Below are positions 1-10,723 of a stretch of 64,000 bases of DNA, piece after piece. The notes under the pieces are model-generated. The model did not search any database, was not told the origin of the DNA, and was given only the letters and a program-made list of their open reading frames with translations. The first letter of the stretch is position 1. Each line of letters begins with the position of its first letter. A program made the position numbers and the translations under genes. Origin of the DNA: Pleurodeles waltl (lineage: Eukaryota > Chordata > Amphibia > Caudata > Salamandridae); the NCBI RefSeq assembly GCF_031143425.1, contig NC_090451.1:354834339-354898338 (forward strand), read 5' to 3'.

Positions 1-58
1 TACCCATGTAACCTCGAGGATAGATATTCAGATCCACCTCCATGCACAGACTTACAGG

Positions 59-957
59 TCAAAACAAGGTTTTAAACCTAATGCGCTTTGCAACTGGTAG
101 CCAATGTAATTGTTTCAGGCTACTACTGGCAGAAGCCAAGCAAGGGGGATTCAATATGAAATGAGCAGCAGTGTTTTGGATCAACTGAAGCTTCTTAAGT
201 GAAGCATTATCCAGATTGAGTAGCAAGGCATTACAGTAATCCAATTTAGATATTGCCAAGATGACTGTGACTCTCCACTCTCTCTGTGAATAAATCTTTT
301 TCAGCATTTTCAAAGTCCAAAAACTGGATTTAGTGACGGAGTTTACATGAGACTTAAAAGAAAGACAATTGTCAAAGATGATGCCCAAGTTTTTAGTGGC
401 GGCAACAGGGGCAGGAGGCTTGCCACACTCTAAAGGCCACCAGCGTGAGTTCCACAACTCCTTACCGGAGCCGAAACACAAAATGTTGGTTTTGTCATCA
501 TTCAACTTTAGCCAATTTAGGCCCATCCACCTATTGACTTCTCGCATACAGCTATTGAAGCGGTCTGCCACTTCCTCCCAATATTTAGAGACTGGGATGA
601 TCAATTGAGTGTCATCAGCATAGGAAATGGGCATAAAACCAAACAAATTAGTCTGGCTAAAGGAGCGACATACAGATTGAAAAATGTGTGGCTAAGTGAG
701 GAGCCCAGTGGGACACCGCATAGCAAAAAATATGCTGGTGCCCTAAAGTCACCGCAACTCACCGTGATAGGTCTGTCTCTCAAAAAAGGTTCAAAAATCT
801 TCAATACAGTATCTCTAATCCCTGCTTGATAGAGACGAGATATCATAATCTGAGGCAAGATAGTGACAAATGCAGAAAATAAGTCCAATAGGACTAATAT
901 GGCTCCTTGCCCCTCACTTACCAATCTACGAATCATGTACGAGGTTGTGATAAGCAC
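59..957 (-). pseudogene. LINE reverse transcriptase, frameshifted
   Basis: Two overlapping frames (957-601 and 646-59) together give the palm and thumb of a LINE RT. The first has AILVLLDLFSAF, matching the LDLSAAFDT block, with the second Asp lost; then GVPLGSSLS, matching the GVPQGS block. The second has SYADDTQL, the catalytic YADD, near its start and ends with a QNTAA...LHWLPV segment typical of CR1/L2/Rex thumb regions. The frameshift falls near 601-646. This enzyme would have copied LINE RNA at a nicked target, but the copy is non-functional. It belongs to the same element as the endonuclease at 2098-2646. Confidence 0.8.
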
Positions 958-1393
958 TGATTCAGTATTATATGCCTTCCTAAGGCCATGTTAGGAGGAA
1001 TCTAATCTTCCTGAAGTATGAAGAAAATTGGCTAATTCATTATTGATGTGTTTCTCAAAGATCTTGGCCTGAAAGGGAAGTAGAGAAATAGGCTGTAAAT
1101 TGCTCAAGTCATGTTCTGCTCCCTCAGGTTTCTTTTACAGGGGAACCACCGTCACTTCCCTCCAAGGAGGAGGAAAAACTTCTGTGGTTCAGACTTCCAA
1201 GAAAAACAGGGAAAGGGCTGTCAATACAAGATCAGGGACCTGCTTTAAAATATGTGGAGGACAAGATCACTAGGAGAACCTGACTTATTTCCTAACATCA
1301 ACTCTGTAATTCTTTCTGGAAGTAGTAACTGAAAATTGGTTAACAAGGGACGATCTATATCTAAAGTGCTATTAGCAGTATCAAGTGAGTGAC

Positions 1394-1609
1394 CTATCCC
1401 TTCTGAATGGCTAAAGCTCGAGGGTATTTGTAGAACTTAGTTTTCAAAGAAAGTTGCCACCTTATTACAAAATTCTTGTGAGTTTTCCAACTCCGGGAGG
1501 GAAAGTGGAACCCGTCAAGGAGCGTACAACTTAAAAAAAGTTCTCTGGGAGCATTTGATGCCTCCTTAATCTTTTGGGTGAAATACTCAGATTTAGTTTT
1601 AGTACTCAC
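1394..1609 (-). pseudogene. LINE ORF2 linker fragment between endonuclease and RT
   Basis: A 71-residue frame on the minus strand with a KSEYFTQKIKEASNAPREL stretch, like the segment before the RT fingers in CR1/L2 proteins (an F-x-x-K-I-x-x-I-R type block). It lies in the right order and orientation between the endonuclease and RT fragments. Stops surround it. It has no function of its own. Confidence 0.5.
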
Positions 1610-2097
1610 CTCTTTGTAAGCTCTAGGGACAGCTCTTCACTTCTCTTTCTAAACCATGTTGGGATCTAACTTCCATCGCCGTTCTTGTTGGCAATATTTT
1701 CATTGAAGTAACTTAAGGTCCTTAGTGAACCAAGGGCAACTGTTCTTTTTAGTTTCTAAAGAAGCAGAGGTCTTACGTGGGGCAAGTTGATTTGATTGCA
1801 ATATTTATTCCCTGATTAAAACTGTTGGTAGCGGATAAAAAGATTTTTGGCAGATGCCCAACCTGCCGCTAGAGCCGGTCCTCTCTGTTTCTTATTAATA
1901 CGATTCCAATGTAGAACAGGTTTCCCCTTAGAGCTAGAGTGCTGGGGCGGATAAACCTCCATAAACCCGAAGGTTAGGAGATAATGATCTGTTCAACTAA
2001 ATGGGGTATTAGTCAACAACATCTGATCCTCAGAACGAGCAAATATCCCACCTAACAGGTGGCTTGCTGTATGGGTAGCTGATGTGACCTTCAATTC

Positions 2098-2646
2098 TCA
2101 ATTTAAAGCTGCCAAGAAACTTAAAAGTTCCTCAATATGTGGGTTCTGGCTGTCATCAAAATGAAGATTGAAATCCCCTAAAATATTTGCTTTAGTCGAC
2201 AGAGTTAGAGATTCAATTAAATTTGGCCAATGCTGCAGAAAGTTGGAGTACGGGACAGGTGGCCGATAGACTAAAAGTCCTTCAAATAGTATGGATTTTT
2301 TTGTACATATTTTGAAGTACATTCCTTCACAAATCTCTGATAAGGGAATGGTCCCGTTCCATTGGCAGGCGAGATAGAACCTGCAAATATTAGCTAATCC
2401 TCCACCTCTGCAAGTGGTTTTATCCAGTCTATGGTATGCATGTCCCAGAGGCGTAGCAACTATAAAATGTGGATTAGAATCAGCTTTTGCCCAAGTTTCA
2501 GTAATAAAAAGGTAGTCTAGATTGTGACGGCCAATTAAATCTTCGATTTCCTTTTTATGTTTAATTAAAGAACACACGTTAATTAAAGCACAAATTAACG
2601 GGTCCCTAATTAGGGCTATACCCTTTTTTTGCCTCTTACATTCCAT
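2098..2646 (-). pseudogene. LINE apurinic/apyrimidinic-like endonuclease domain
   Basis: A 182-residue frame resembling the N-terminal endonuclease of Jockey-superfamily LINEs. It shows INVCSLIKHKKEIEDLI (the N-x-x-S-L block), FITETWAK (catalytic Glu in TETW) and ILGDFNLHFDD (the GDFN block). The C-terminal SDH block is missing because the frame breaks at 2098. This domain nicks target DNA to prime reverse transcription. The start at 2646 is simply the first Met in frame; the native ORF2 start may be further upstream. Confidence 0.8.
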
Positions 2647-2700
2647 AGATGAGGGCCTGCCAGGAACCCTGGCATCACCTTAAATCCGGGGTGTCCAACT

Positions 2701-3003
2701 GCAATGTTTGCAACTTCATTCTTTCAAGTTGTCTGCAGCAATCTTATGCAAACACTTGCACAACAGACTTCCAGCTAAAGAATGGAGGATTTGGTTAGAA
2801 TAAGAAAGGTGGTCTAGAGTTGCCAGGTGAGGGGCATAATCACTAGCCCCCGGTCAGTCGTGGACGGGCACATACGGACTTGCCTTAGGTGTGCCCACTG
2901 CACGCGTCTGCTGCGTGGCTGCATCGGGACTGAAAATAAAAGCACTGACTCGAGTGAGCACAAGCTCACGTGACCGGCAGCGGCTAGACTGCTAGCCTTT
3001 GTT
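2701..3003. other. Non-coding stretch, possible LINE 5' UTR
   Basis: No convincing coding frame. The segment 2850-3000 is moderately CpG-rich, with hexamers such as CACGCG and CACGTG, and could be the 5' UTR of the LINE or unrelated flank. Nothing further can be supported. Confidence 0.3.
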
Positions 3004-3109
3004 TTGCCAAGAATAGAAGTAAAAATGGAAGGGAGGGCTCTAACAGGCCCCCTACCTTTCCAAGTTAAAAGGCTTCTGCCGCTAAAAGAACAAAAAATAT
3101 CCTGGGTTG

Positions 3110-3641
3110 AAAATCAATGCCCCCCAAGGAAAGTCCACGCACAAACCGATCAGCACTTACGCTCTCCTTCGCCTTTGACATTGTGGGGCCTCTGGATCCC
3201 AAGACTGCCATGGGAAACAGATTCACCCTTGTCTTGGTGGACCATGCCACCCAGTACCCAGAAGCCATTCTGCTGAGATCAATCACTTCCCCTGTGGTGA
3301 GTCGTGCATTGACGGGGTTTTTACCCGCATGGGGTTGCCCAAGGAAGTGGTATCTGATAGGGATACCAATTACATATCCACGTATATGAAATCCCTGTGG
3401 CAGGAGTGTGGGGTAACTTATAAGTTCACCACTCCTTACCACCCCTAAACAATGGTCTCGTTGAGAGATTCAACCGCACCCTGAAAGGCATGATCATGGG
3501 CCTGTCAGAACCATTGAGGCGGAAGTGGGATGTCCTCTTGCCATGCCTTCTGTTCACCTACAGTGAGGTGCCTCAAAAAGGGCTTGGCTTTAGACCTTTT
3601 GAGTTACTGTATGGCCAACCCTGTTATGGGACCGTTGGGTT
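3110..3641 (+). pseudogene. Gmr1-like integrase catalytic core, frameshifted
   Basis: The plus frame 3117-3389 begins the RNase-H-fold core with FDIVGPLDP (first Asp) and LVDHATQYPEA. After a shift near 3340 the nucleotides encode VSDRDTNY (second Asp) and LVERFNR (catalytic Glu). A frame from 3490 continues with GLSEPLRRKWDVLLPC and PFELLYG. Coding similarity stops at 3641, exactly where LTR-derived sequence begins. The next part of the same integrase (VKEG block) lies inverted near 6415. The N-terminal HHCC zinc region is missing. Confidence 0.8.
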
Positions 3642-4496
3642 AGGCTACACCCCAGCTCCCTTTGTGTCACTGTCTAGAGAGAGGTGCAAACAGCCCAACT
3701 GTCAAACTGACCCAGACAGGGAAACAGGCAGAGTCACAGAAATGGTATAAGCAAGAAAATACCTACTTTCTAAAAGTGGCATTTTCAAAAACACAATCTA
3801 AAAACCAAATTCACTAAAAGATGTATTTTTCAATTGTAAGTTCAGAGACTCTAAACCCCCATATTTCTATCTGCTCCCTAAGGGAATCTGCACTTTAATA
3901 ATATTTAAAAGCAGCCTCTGTTAACCTATGAGAGAGATCGGACTTGCAACAGTGAATACCGAATTTGGCAGTATTTCACTGTTAGGACATGTAAAACACA
4001 TTTAAGTACATGTCCCACCTTTTACATACACTGCACCCTGCTCATGGGGCTACCTAGGGCCTGCCTCAGGGGTGCCTTACATGTAAAAGAAAAAAAGGGA
4101 AAGGTATAGGCCTGGCAAGTGGGTACACTTGCCAAGTAGAAAAGGCAGTTTAAAACTGCACTCAGACACTGCAGTGGCAGGTCTGAGCCATGTTTACAGG
4201 ACTACTAATGTGGGTGGCACAACCAGTGCTATAGGCCCACTAGTAGCATTTGATTTACAGGCCCTGGGTACCTCTAGTGCACTGTACTAGGAACCTACTA
4301 GTATATCAAATTTGTTAATCAGGTAAAGCCAATTACACATACATTTTTACATAGGAGCACTTGCACTTTATAGCAGTGATAAAGTACCCAGAGTGACAAA
4401 AACAGCAAAAACAGAGTGCAGCATACATCAACAACCTAGGAAAGAGAGGCACAAAGTTAGGGGAAACCACACCCAGGATGCCAAGTCTAACACCTG
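3642..4496 (-). mobile_element. First part of the 3' LTR of the Gmr1-like element (in inverted block)
   Basis: Read on minus, the LTR opens with TGTTAGACTTGG at 4496, directly after a polypurine tract, and runs to 3642, where it is cut by the inversion junction. It has no coding frame. The remainder of the LTR is at 6416-7783 on plus, ending ...CCCCATTTCTAACA, so the termini are TGTTAGA/TCTAACA. Combined length is about 2.2 kb, unusually long for a gypsy LTR. Confidence 0.75.
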
Positions 4497-4512
4497 TCCC
4501 CTCCAGCTGAAA
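4497..4512 (-). promoter_or_regulatory. Polypurine tract for plus-strand priming
   Basis: On minus, the purine-rich AGCTGGAGGGGACAGG immediately precedes the LTR start TGTTAG. This is where the plus-strand primer of an LTR retrotransposon is expected. It also fixes the element orientation within this block. Confidence 0.65.
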
Positions 4513-4523
4513 GTGTCAAGCAA

Positions 4524-5857
4524 CTACCCAACCTCATCTCTAAGGTGGAAGAATCTGGATAGAACATCAGCATTGGCGTGTTCTGGGCCAGGGTGGTGTT
4601 CCACCGTAAAGTCCATTCCCTGTAGTGAAATAGACCACCTCAGCAGTTTTGGATTTGCATCCCTCATCAGCATTAACCATATGAGGGGTCTGTGGTCCAT
4701 CTGAACCCGGAAGTAAGTCCCATACAAGTAGGGTCTTAGCTTCTTAAGCATCCAGACCCCAACAAAAGCTTCACACTCTATTGCACTCCACCTTTGTTTC
4801 CAGTGGATTACCCTCTTACTAATGAAGGCTACAGGTTGATCTAGACCCTATTCATTAAGCTGTGACAGTACTGATCCTATACCATGCTCTGAGGCGTCTG
4901 TTTGCACAACAAATTCCTTGGAATAGTCAGGTGCCTTCAGCACAGGTGCTGTGCACATGGCAGCCTTCAGGGAATCAAAAGCGGTCTGGCAAACCTCTGT
5001 CCAGATCACCTTATTTGGTTGCTTCTTGGAAGACAACTCATTCAAGGGGGCAACAATGGTGCCATACCCCTTGACAAACCTCCTGTAATAGCCGGTGAGG
5101 CATAAAAAGGCCCTCACGTCAGTCTGGGTCTTGGCAGGCTCCCAAGCCAAAATGGTTTCAATCTTTGGCTGTAGGGATGCCACCTGGCCACTCCCTACCT
5201 GGTGTCCCAAATACACCACTGAACCCTGCCCTATTTGGCACTTGCTTGCCTTGATAGTGAGGCCTGCCGCCTTTTGCAGGGCCTCCAACACTCTGCAGTG
5301 ATGCTGCAAGTGTTCCTCCCAAGCAGTACTGCACACTGCTATGTCATCCAGGTATGCTGCGTTGAAGTCATCCAGCCCAGTCAACACCTGGTTGACCAAT
5401 CTCTGGAATGTGGCAGGGGCATTTTCCATCCAAACGGCATCAACTTAAACTGGAAGTGTTCATATGGGGTAGAAAATGCTGACCTCTCCTTGGCCCCATC
5501 AGTTAAGGCAATCTGCCAACACCCAAATGTCAAGTCAAACGTGCTTAGGTATTTGGCAGCTCCCAAACGATCTATGAGCTCCTCAGCTTGAGGGATAGGG
5601 TGCGCGCCAGTTTTAGTGACCACATTGAGACCTCGGTGGTTCACACAGAACCGGAGTTCTGGGGTGGCACCAGGAACAGCAGCCTTTGGGACCAAGACCA
5701 CAGGGGCGGCCCAAGGACTGCTAGAAAACTCAATCACCATTAGGGCTAACATCTTAGATACTTCATCTTTGATGCTGGCCCTGACCTTATCAGTCACCCT
5801 GTAAACCTTCTCTTTAATGGGTGGACTGTCCCGAGTGTCCACATCATGTGTACACAA
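4524..5857 (-). pseudogene. Gmr1-like reverse transcriptase and RNase H
   Basis: Three minus frames (5857-5381, 5429-4848, 4751-4524) cover the RT and RNase H. RT shows SPWAAPVVLVPK, LRFCVNHRGLN, STFDLTFGCWQI and AAYLDDIAVCS with the catalytic YLDD. The tether shows FLCLTGYYRRFVKGY. RNase H starts VVQTDASEHGIGSVL (first catalytic Asp) and ends near HPGPEHANADVLSR (the last Asp). A frameshift near 5400-5429 breaks the PFGxxNAPATFQ block and another interrupts RNase H near 4800. The enzyme copied element RNA in a cytoplasmic particle; this copy is dead. The RT is preceded, not followed, by integrase. Confidence 0.85.
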
Positions 5858-6415
5858 GTGTGTGACACCCTAAGATGAGGGAAGCGAACTGTCCAAAAAC
5901 CTGGCGACATTCCCTCTGCTGCTCTGCAGTCAGGGAGGTGGAGAGGTTCACTCCCTCCACAGACCCATCTTTCTCTCCTGCAGACAGGAGGTCAGGAAGA
6001 GGCTCACTCTCCTCCTCTGCCCTGTCATCTGTCACTTGGAACATGGACAATTCAATCCACTCAAAGTGTGGCGTATGACGGTTCACATGCAGGACCCTTA
6101 AAGGGTTCCTGGGAGTCTGCAAATCCACCAGGTAGGTGACTTCACTCTTGCACTCCACCACCTCAAATGGCCCAGTCCACTTGTCCTGGAGCACCCCAAG
6201 CTCCACTTATGCCATCACCCACACTTTTTGCCCAGGGTGAAACTCGATCAGAGTGGCATTCTGTTCATACCAATGTTTCATATCTGCCTAGCTTGCTTCA
6301 AGGTTCTCTTGGGCGAGAGCTCTGAAGCGGCAAGTCTGGTTTCAGAAAGCCAGCATGTAGCTAAATACATCCTGGGGAGGTTTACTGAGGGCTTTCTCCA
6401 AGCCCTCTTTCACAA
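5844..6415 (-). pseudogene. Gmr1-like integrase C-terminus and linker to RT
   Basis: The frame 6206-5844 contains LQDKWTGPFEVVE and TYLVDLQTPRNPLRVLHVNR, the SH3-like integrase tail that binds DNA. This continues into an acidic linker and LTAEQQRECRQVF, the leader found just before gypsy RTs. Nucleotides 6415-6207 encode the upstream FVKEG...QDVF segment with breaks. The join of integrase tail to RT leader in one frame is direct evidence of the Gmr1 domain order. The upstream catalytic core is at 3110-3641 on the other strand. Confidence 0.8.
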
Positions 6416-7783
6416 AGGACACAAAGGGAGCTGGGGTGTAGCCTGCATATCCTGGTGAGCCATCTGTGCTAGGAGGGAGGCGAGGAGTGGTCGCTTACAC
6501 CTGAAAGGGCTGTGCCTCCCTCACACAATGAAGACTCCGACCCCCTGGTGTGTGTCTGGGGCCTGGCGTGGGAAAGGCAGGATCTTACAAACAAGAAACA
6601 CTTTCCTTTGAAGTAGGCCTAAAGGCAGAAAGGGGTGTAAGAGCAGCCCCCAAAACCCCTGAAAATTAGATCACTTCTGGAATCAAGAGGAACCTCTGCC
6701 AAGGAAAAGAGCTGAAGAGAAGTGCTGCCCCTGCCTGTGACTGTGCTTTGTTGGGCTATCCTGCAGTTGCTGCTTCTGCCTGAGAAAGGGGACAAAGACT
6801 GGACTTTGTGGTATATTCCTGCTTAAGAAGAATCTCCAAGGGCTTGGACTGAGCTTGCCCCCTGGTCTGAAGTCTCAGGGCCATCAAAGACTTTCCCTAC
6901 CAGTACCTGGACTCTCTCCTGAGACTCCTACCCTGATAAGTGGTGCCCTATTCAGTGCCTGGGCCCTTGAAAGGAGAAGCTGGTGAAAATACAAGAAAAC
7001 CGACTTCAGACGACTCTGGACCGACGCTGCTGCTGAATCCCGTGACGCCACTGGCACCCGACTCCGTGGTCCTTGCTGGAGTGCGACCCTCGCAGGCCCG
7101 CCGAAGTCCACGACTTGGTGGAAGTCGCTGCACCACATCGTGACTGCCGGATATCAATTCCATCCAAAGTGCGCAGATTCAACGCTTCGCAACAATGCCG
7201 CCTCACCTCCACCGCTCCGCAGCAAGTACCCAACGCCTCTTCGAGACGCCTCAGCTCCTTCACCCTACAGCACTGGAACAGACACCTCTTCGGTCCCCGA
7301 ATTTGCGCACCACCTTTTCTTCACACTTTACTAAGGTACTGTACCTGGGGGTCTGCGTGACTATGCCTGGCGCTGTTGGTGTCCGACTGTTGGGAACGAC
7401 TCCATCACGACGCTGTGTTAACACCTCATCGAAGCATTATGCATTCCCTGTGCTATTTTTAAGTTTAATCTTTAAAAACTCATAACTGGACTTGTATGTA
7501 CGTCAGGTTTTTGTCGTTTTGGTCTTGTTTTGTTTAGATAAATATTGGCTATTTTTCTAAACCTGTTTTGAGTCATTTTGTGGTGGTTTTACTATATTAC
7601 TGTGCGTATTGGTACAAATACTTTACCAACTTGTCTCCGAAGTTAAGCCTACCTGCTCATGCCAAGCTACCAAGGGGGTGAGTGGGGTTAACTGAGTGTT
7701 ATTCTCCTTTACCCTGACTAGAGTGAGGGTCCTTGCTTAGACATGGGGTAACCCGGACTGCCAACCAAAGTCCCCATTTCTAA
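6416..7783 (+). mobile_element. Second part of the 3' LTR of the Gmr1-like element
   Basis: This starts with the 26-bp sequence that is also present, inverted, at 3642-3667, and ends CCCCATTTCTAACA at 7783, complementary to the TGTTAGA start at 4496. The region 6990-7330 is CpG-rich, and GATAAATATTGGC near 7538 is followed by T-rich sequence, so promoter and 3'-processing signals may lie here. Short frames over 6884-7485 are on both strands, lack family resemblance and are not genes. Confidence 0.7.
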
Positions 7784-10055
7784 CACACACTCAATGACTT
7801 AACTCCAGACCAACAGGATTTTATATAGAAAAATATGTCTTGTTAATTTATTTCTAGAACCACAAGATCCAGTTTGCAGGTAAGTACATAAAATAAAAGG
7901 TACTTGGCATATATATATATGATAAGGACTTTAAATATCATCAACAATGTATGTTTTTCTTAAAAAGGCAAAAAGCTATTTTAAAAGTGGACATTGCATT
8001 TTTGAACAGATCCTGGGGGAAGTAAAGATAGTACAGTTTTACAGTTAAGTATTCAACATACAGTTCTTATCTCCTGGGTTTGGGTGGTTGTCGTTGGGGG
8101 TACAAGTTAACCCTAAACACCCACCACCAGCAACACGGGCCAGTGTGGTGCAGAGGTCAAAGAGGAACCAAATTAACGTGGGCTCCTATGGAGACAGGGG
8201 GTACTCGGAATCCGGTCAGGGTGCAAACAGGATGTCGGGTTTCCAATGCTGGTCTATGAGGAGACCCCAGGGGTCACCCAGAGGCTGCAGGCGAGGTCAA
8301 GGGGGGGGGGGGGGGGGGGGGGAAGGTTGGTCTCTGGCACCCCACTGGTCAGAGAGGGAGGAGGGCCACTTGCTGGTCGATGCTGCACCGGGGTCGGTTT
8401 CTCCAAGGCCTGGGGGCTGCAGGTGCAGTGGTTCTTCAGGCATCGGTTATCTTTGTCCAGAGCTTGCGGTCGGGGGTCCTTGGGATTCCCTCTGCAGGCA
8501 TCGTCGTAGAGGGGTAAACCTAGGGTGGCCACTTGCTCACAATTGCCTGGGGATCCTATCTTGCTGGGTGGACCACCTGGACACGGGCTGTGGGCCTCAG
8601 GTGCACAGGGGTCAGGACTCGCGCATCTACGTTTTTTCACACACAGCCGATGTCCTCACGAGTTCTTGGTGCAGGCTGTCCTCTGGAGCTAGCAGAGGTC
8701 GCTGGGCCCACTGGACGCATGCCTGGTCTTTTTGCAGGTTCTCTGAAGCAAGAGACAGCCCGGAAGTGCTGGGGCCAAAGCAGTTCTCTTCCTTCTTCTC
8801 TGCTGGGGGTTTCAGCTTAGCAGTCCTTCTTATGGGTCGCCAAGAATCTGGTGAGCTGGGTTCAGGGGGCCCTTCAATCCTAGATTTAGGGGCGTATTAC
8901 GGGTCACAGTGCAGTAGCCAATGGCTACTGTCTCTGAGGGTGTCTACACCCTACTTGTAACCACTTCCCTTGGGGAGAGGGGCACATTGCTATCCCTATT
9001 GGTCCCTGTCCTCCAAACCAAGATGGAGAATTCTGCAGGGAGGGGGTCACCTCAGCTCTGGACACCTCAGGGATGGTCACCCCTCCCTCTTTCCCCTAAT
9101 TTTCCCGCCCAAGGGTGCAGGCATCTCCACTAGCTTGAGTGCCCTGGGGTACTTGAACCCAAGGCTTTGAGCCTTTGAAACTCACCGCCAGGTGTCACAG
9201 TTTCTGCAGGGGGAGGTGTGAAGCACCTCCAATAATGACAGGCTTTGTTTCCGACCACAGAGTGCACAACAGCACTCAACCCCATGTGTTCAGAAACGTG
9301 TCTGTAAGTGGCAGGCTGGCACAGACCGGTCAGTCCTACACTAGCAGTTGGGATAACATACAGGGGGCATCTCTAAGATGCCCTCTGTGTGCATTTTTCA
9401 ATAAATCCCACACTGGCATCAGTGTGGGTTTATTGTGCTGAAAAGTCTGATACCAAACTTCTCAGTATTCAGTGGAGCCATTATGGTGCTGTAGAGTTCG
9501 TAAAAACAAACTTCCCGACCATAGACTCAGTATGGCTACAATGCACTTACAACGTCTAAGGATGGACTTAAACACTGTAGGGGCATATTGCTCATGCAGC
9601 TACGCCCTCAACTGTGGTATAGTGCACTCTGCCTTAGGGCTGAAAGGCCTGCTAGAGAGGTGACTTACTTATGCCACAGGCAGTGGTTTGTGGGCATGGT
9701 ACCCTGAGAGGGGTACCATGTTGACTTAGCCTTTTTCTCCCCACCAGCACACACAATCGTTGCAAGGCAGTGCGCATGTGCTGAGTGATGGGTCCCTTAG
9801 GGTGGCATAATACATGCTGCAGCCCTTAGAGACCTTCCCTGGCCAGTGGGCCTTTGGTACCATGGGTACCTTTTACAAGGGACTTAACTGTGTGCCAGGG
9901 CTGTGCCAATTGTGGAAGCAAAGGTACAGTTTTAGGGAAAGAGCACTGGTGCAGGGGCCTGGTTAGCTGAGTCACAGCACACTTTCAATCATAACTGTCA
10001 TCAACAAAAGGCAAAACGTCAGGGGGTAACCATGCCAAGGAGGCATTTCCTTACA
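7784..10055 (-). mobile_element. LTR-A copy 1, 3'-truncated long gypsy-type LTR
   Basis: It aligns by eye over its length with LTR-A at 16044-26709 and 48738-51397. Shared landmarks are the segment after CTTACTCCAG, the ACCACAAG block, the GCTACTGTC...GGCTACACCCT block near 8930 and the end CATTTCCTTACA at 10055. Read on minus it begins TGTAAGGAAATGCC. About 200 bp at its 3' end (low-coordinate side) are missing, replaced by the junction with the Gmr1-like LTR at 7783. The long plus frame at 8088-8960 arises from GC-rich LTR sequence and a G-run, not from a gene. Confidence 0.75.
8301..8322 (+). repeat. Uninterrupted run of 22 G
   Basis: Twenty-two consecutive G on plus inside the LTR-A copy. 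The equivalent positions in the other LTR-A copies have only short G tracts. Length may be imprecise because homopolymers are error-prone in sequencing. It could form a G-quadruplex. Confidence 0.85.
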
Positions 10056-10723
10056 ACTATCCCAAAAGATCAGAAAAGAATGAAAGTAGGGCCCTCCGTG
10101 GGCCACAGATTAATCTCCTGTCTTGGAGCAAACAGCATCCAGAAGAGGGGTATCTGGAACAGAAGCGATACCCACATGTCCATGGGCAGAAAAAACATCT
10201 CCCATAGCACTGATGGAAAAGGACAAGTGATACAAGGAACCTTACTGCTCTCATAAGAGCAGTGAGCAAGTTCCCAATAGAGAACAATTAAGCAAGAGAG
10301 AGAGAGGGGCTAAAAGCCCACACCAAGTGCTCCAAATAGCAGGGACTGAACACTACTTCCTATTGCGCACATATATAGTAGGCAACCAGCCTATAAAGCA
10401 AAAGAAAACACCCTGTGTAGGAATAGCTCAAAATATTAAGAAAATCTGTCCACCATAGGGGTGGAAAACAGCGTATAATGAACATAAAGGGCATAGGCTT
10501 TTGGACTGAAACCCCTGTACAGAAGTGGGCTGTTCCATCAGAGGCACTTAACAGTACCACTAAACAAAATCTCCATAATGTATCATAACATGACAAGAAC
10601 AAAGGAACCTGCATGGAGGAGGAACCTCTCCCAGGGAACCAAATGACAACAAGAACACACCACCATACTGCAGTATAAAAAAAACAATGGAAACAATTAC
10701 AACTGCCCCTGAAGAAGGAAACA

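Larger units (their letters stand above)
1..2700 (-). mobile_element. CR1/L2-type non-LTR retrotransposon (LINE), degraded, 3' end outside window
   Basis: On the minus strand an endonuclease segment (2646-2098) is followed by a linker and a reverse transcriptase (957-59), the order of a Jockey-superfamily LINE ORF2. Frameshifts and stops separate the pieces, so the copy is inactive. The RT carries YADDTQL and the endonuclease carries GDFN. No ORF1, poly-A tail or 3' repeat is visible because the element runs off position 1. Assignment to CR1/L2 rather than another Jockey clade rests on motif style only. Confidence 0.8.
3000..7783 (+). mobile_element. Gmr1-like Ty3/gypsy retrotransposon, 5'-truncated, with internal inversion
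   Basis: Integrase core on plus (3110-3641) is followed by a block on minus (3642-6415) holding, from high to low coordinate, integrase C-terminus, RT, RNase H, polypurine tract and the first part of an LTR. The rest of the LTR (6416-7783) is again on plus. Turning the middle block round restores integrase, RT, RNase H and 3' LTR in one continuous order. A 26-bp sequence is present as an inverted copy at both ends of the block (3642-3667 and 6416-6441). Integrase before RT is the hallmark of Gmr1-like elements. Gag, protease and 5' LTR are absent. Confidence 0.8.

Noticed and set aside
3642..6415. A separate minus-strand element inserted into a plus-strand one
   Set aside because: The integrase parts are exactly complementary in coverage and the LTR parts join in sequence, which an inversion explains more simply.
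7006..7485. Several overlapping frames on both strands
   Set aside because: CpG-rich LTR sequence; none has recognisable domains.
8088..8960. 290-codon plus frame
   Set aside because: It lies within LTR-A, includes the G22 run as polyglycine, and is not preserved in the other LTR-A copies.
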